Below, piece by piece: positions 60,893 through 64,000 of a stretch of DNA of 64,000 bases. The number at the start of each line of letters is the position of its first letter. The stretch's first letter is position 1. The notes beneath the pieces were generated by a model. The model saw only the letters and a list, made by a program, of their open reading frames with translations, did not search any database and was not told where the DNA came from. A program made the position numbers and the translations under genes. Origin of the DNA: Argyresthia goedartella (taxonomy: Eukaryota; Arthropoda; Insecta; Lepidoptera; Argyresthiidae); assembly GCA_949825045.1 (NCBI GenBank), contig OX463827.1, positions 6,284,501 to 6,348,500 on the forward strand, in the 5' to 3' direction.

Positions 60893-60976
60893 GCGGCTTA
60901 TCACATGGTTGTGGTGGCGCAATTGGTTCGATATCGGTCTCGCAATCTTAAAGTTCGGGTTCGAATCCACGATCGG
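60893..60976 (+). repeat. tRNA-like SINE head
   Basis: GGTTGTGGTGGCGCAATTGG has an A-box-like sequence and GGGTTCGAATCCACG a B box. The outer seven bases can pair, but the T stem does not close properly, so this is a tRNA-derived repeat and not a tRNA gene. Confidence 0.55.
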
Positions 60977-62160
60977 ACATAAATATTTTTTTGTTTAATT
61001 ATTTTTAATGCGATGTTTTTGAAAGTGTTCTTATACTGTCTACAGTGGGCGCTATTTTGGATTTCTTCACCCACACTGTGCAATCCAATTTAGGACGATT
61101 CACTGACAGGCGTTTTTTAGTGCCGATTTTCTGATTATAATGAAATTCTCTAATGCTAGTTAGAACTATGGTTATTTCTTATTGGAATAGTATTCCTAAT
61201 AGAATCCTGTAACTTTTCTAGCAATTGCACCTGCAGCCTTATGGCGTAACTCTCTGAAGTTCATGGCGTGTGTCTATGGTTCATCTCATGCTCATACAAC
61301 TTCATCGATTGCGGGGTATCACCGAAGGCTTCTAGGCTTCATTCAATGAGCTTGGGTTTGGCCTCCATTATGATGCTACTTGCGTGATACCAATTTGACA
61401 GATGAAGCTGGTGCAAGGTGGCAAACGTAAAAGTCTATATGAAGTTCATAGCTCAGACGACTTACGCCATAAGGCTGCTGATTCCAATCCAGGGGTTATA
61501 CGATGGTACGGAACCCTTCCTGTGCGAGTCCGACCCGCACTTCACTGATTTTTTTACATGATGCTTCGTTACACTGTTGTAACGACGGGCGAGGCACACA
61601 TATTACCCGTCGTTACACTGCTGTAACGACGGGCGAGGCACACATATTACCCGTCGCTACACTGAAATAAAAAGGTTTATAAGGTTTATTTATCTGACAG
61701 CCACAGCATTTACAAATAATTTACACAGTATAAAATTAAATTAAAAACAAGGCCAATTACGGCTGTCTATTTTGTAACACCAAACTTATAATAATGATAG
61801 GTAGGTGACACTACTTAAAATACTTAGTTATATTTATTTATTAAAAAGATAATATATATATTTTGGTGTGTAAATCTATTCTACAAATTGAATCTTAGTC
61901 CAACATACTGTATTTGTGCGTGAGTTGTGTGGTGTGTTCGTGTGTGTGTGGAGTAGGGATTGCGTAGGGTTGACATGCAACCAACATTTATAATTTATAG
62001 CGTGGGTAGATTAGATTACACCAGAAAGAAAGAAAGATTTTTGTCATCACATCATTGTTATCCCGTCATTGTTTTGGATAACCTAAATTTGAACGCATTT
62101 TTTGTCATATGTGTTTTGTCAAATAACCTTATAACTAAAAAAGGTTACAAATATAACAAT
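60977..62160. other. Intergenic/intronic AT-rich stretch with a palindromic 53-bp duplication
   Basis: Positions 61569-61674 contain GTAACGACGGGCGAGGCACA then TATTACCCGTCG twice; each unit can fold (TAACGACGGG with CCCGTCGTTA). The rest has no recognised exon, RNA gene or element end. Confidence 0.5.
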
Positions 62161-62164
62161 ATTA

Positions 62165-64000
62165 TCCTTTATTTCCTCAGATGGGGCAGTGGCATAGTAT
62201 GGCCGTGTAAAATAAACATCACTATTTCCTCAGATGGGGCAGTGGCATAGTATGGCCGTGTAAAATAAACATCACTATTTCCTCAGATGGGGCAGGGCAT
62301 AGTATGGCCGTGTAAAATAAACATCACTATTTCCTCAGATGGGGCAGTGGCATAGTATGGCCGTGTAAAATAAACATCACTATTTCCTCAGATGGGGCAG
62401 TGGCATAGTATGGCCGTGTTAAATAAACATCACTATTTCCTCAGATGGGGCAGTGGCATAGTATGGCCGTGTTAAATAAACATCACTATTTCCTCAGATG
62501 GGGCAGTGGCATAGTATGGCCGTGTAAAATAAACATCACTATTTCCTCAGATGGGGCAGTGGAATAGTATGGCCGTGTAAAATAAACATCACTATTTCCT
62601 CAGATGGGGCAGTGGCATAGTATGGCCGTGTAAAATAAACATCACTATTTCCTCAGATGGGGCAGTGGCATAGTATGGCCGTGTAAAATAAACATCACTA
62701 TTTCCTCAGATGGGGCAGTGGCATAGTATGGCCGTGTAAAATAAACATCACTATTTCCTCAGATGGGGCAGTGGCATAGTATGGCCGTGTAAAATAAACA
62801 TCACTATTTCCTCAGATGGGGCAGTGGCATAGTATGGCCGTGTAAAATAAACATCACTATTTCCTCAGATGGGGCAGTGGCATAGTATGGCCGTGTAAAA
62901 TAAACATCACTATTTCCTCAGATGGGGCAGTGGCATAGTATGGCCGTGTAAAATAAACATCACTATTTCCTCAGATGGGGCAGTGGCATAGTATGGCCGT
63001 GTAAAATAAACATCACTATTTCCTCAGATGGGGCAGTGGCATAGTATGGCCGTGTAAAATAAACATCACTATTTCCTCAGATGGGGCAGTGGCATAGTAT
63101 GGCCGTGTAAAATAAACATCACTATTTCCTCAGATGGGGCAGTGGCATAGTATGGCCGTGTAAAATAAACATCACTATTTCCTCAGATGGGGCAGTGGCA
63201 TAGTATGGCCGTGTAAAATAAACATCACTATTTCCTCAGATGGGGCAGTGGCATAGTATGGCCGTGTAAAATAAACATCACTATTTCCTCAGATGGGGCA
63301 GTGGCATAGTATGGCCGTGTAAAATAAACATCACTATTTCCTTAGATGGGGCAGTGGCATAGTATGGCCGTGTAAAATAAACATCACTATTTCCTCAGAT
63401 GGGGCAGTGGCATAGTATGGCCGTGTAAAATAAACATCACTATTTCCTCAGATGGGGCAGTGGCATAGTATGGCCGTGTAAAATAAACATCACTATTTCC
63501 TCAGATGGGGCAGTGGCATAGTATGGCCGTGTAAAATAAACATCACTATTTCCTCAGATGGGGCAGTGGCATAGTATGGCCGTGTAAAATAAACATCACT
63601 ATTTCCTCAGATGGGGCAGTGGCATAGTATGGCCGTGTAAAATAAACATCACTATTTCCTCAGATGGGGCAGTGGCATAGTATGGCCGTGTAAAATAAAC
63701 ATCACTATTTCCTCAGATGGGGCAGTGGCATAGTATGGCCGTGTAAAATAAACATCACTATTTCCTCAGATGGGGCAGTGGCATAGTATGGCCGTGTAAA
63801 ATAAACATCACTATTTCCTCAGATGGGGCAGTGGCATAGTATGGCCGTGTAAAATAAACATCACTATTTCCTCAGATGGGGCAGTGGCATAGTATGGCCG
63901 TGTAAAATAAACATCACTATTTCCTCAGATGGGGCAGTGGCATAGTATGGCCGTGTAAAATAAACATCACTATTTCCTCAGATGGGGCAGTGGCATAGTA
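62165..64000. repeat. 53-bp tandem array, at least 34 copies, runs off the window
   Basis: The unit contains CTCAGATGGGGCAGTGGCAT, AGTATGGCCGTGTAAAATAA and ACATCACTATTTC. Most copies are identical. Exceptions are one 52-bp unit (loss of T near 62295), two with TTAAATAAA near 62420-62480, one GGAATAG near 62562 and one CTTAG near 63342. The variants cluster at the left edge. There are no unique spacers, so it is a satellite-like array. Confidence 0.95.

Noticed and set aside
60893..60976. tRNA gene
   Set aside because: A and B boxes are present and the acceptor can pair, but the T stem has mismatches and no clear anticodon loop forms. It is better explained as a SINE head.
62165..64000. CRISPR-like direct repeats
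   Set aside because: Units are contiguous 53-mers with no unique spacers, in an insect-type genome.

Overview
This is a eukaryotic, AT-rich, repeat-dense window, most probably from a moth or butterfly (Lepidoptera). The evidence is three host genes made of short exons with GT/AG introns and a mobile-element mix typical of that order: BEL/Pao, Jockey- and CR1-like LINEs, DD37D mariner, Helitron, tRNA-derived SINEs and many foldback MITEs. The order is inferred from style, not from a database match. There are no bacterial-type operons and no CRISPR array.

Host genes. (1) An NME8/TXNDC3-like thioredoxin gene on the minus strand: coding exons 21714-21621, 20763-20660, 20399-20328 and 18819-18670. 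All phases join and the gene continues beyond the left edge. (2) A TYSND1-like peroxisomal processing protease on the minus strand: eight phase-compatible exons from 47173 to the stop codon at 24455, with the His, Asp and Ser of a trypsin-fold triad and a terminal SKI peroxisome-targeting tripeptide. A possible ninth, upstream exon lies at 50272-50192, and the N terminus was not found. (3) An NDUFA11-like complex I subunit on the plus strand: exon 1 at 47490-47606 and exon 2 at 52110-52213, continuing to the right. If the ninth TYSND1 exon is real, the two genes are interleaved on opposite strands.

Repeats, left to right. 1-15.4 kb is a three-deep nest: a minus-strand Jockey-like LINE is split by a plus-strand CR1-group LINE (copy A), which is split by a complete BEL/Pao retrotransposon with two 211-bp LTRs that look identical and a 5-bp TSD. 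15.3-17.4 kb is a GC-rich mosaic of a second Jockey fragment and LTR-like sequence. 17.4-34 kb holds gene introns, a 102-bp minisatellite (7 copies), MITEs and a LINE fragment. 35.4-39.8 kb is another nest: a hAT remnant inside a pogo/Tigger-like element inside a LINE fragment. 40.0-41.9 kb is a Helitron with recognisable ends. 44.0-45.6 kb is a SINE split by a DD37D mariner. 50.3-51.4 kb is a solo LTR. 52.6-53.1 kb is a long-TIR MITE. 53.5-58.6 kb is the near full-length sister LINE (copy B, minus strand). 58.7-62.1 kb is SINE/MITE debris. From 62.17 kb to the right edge runs a 53-bp satellite-like array.

The most useful observations are the resolved nest with an intact BEL/Pao polyprotein, the swapped 5' modules of LINE copies A and B, six copies of a TIR element that keeps an open reading frame on either strand, and mobile elements inserted within about 10-25 bp of splice acceptors of two host genes. 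Coordinates of element ends are exact where a TSD or TIR is described and approximate elsewhere.
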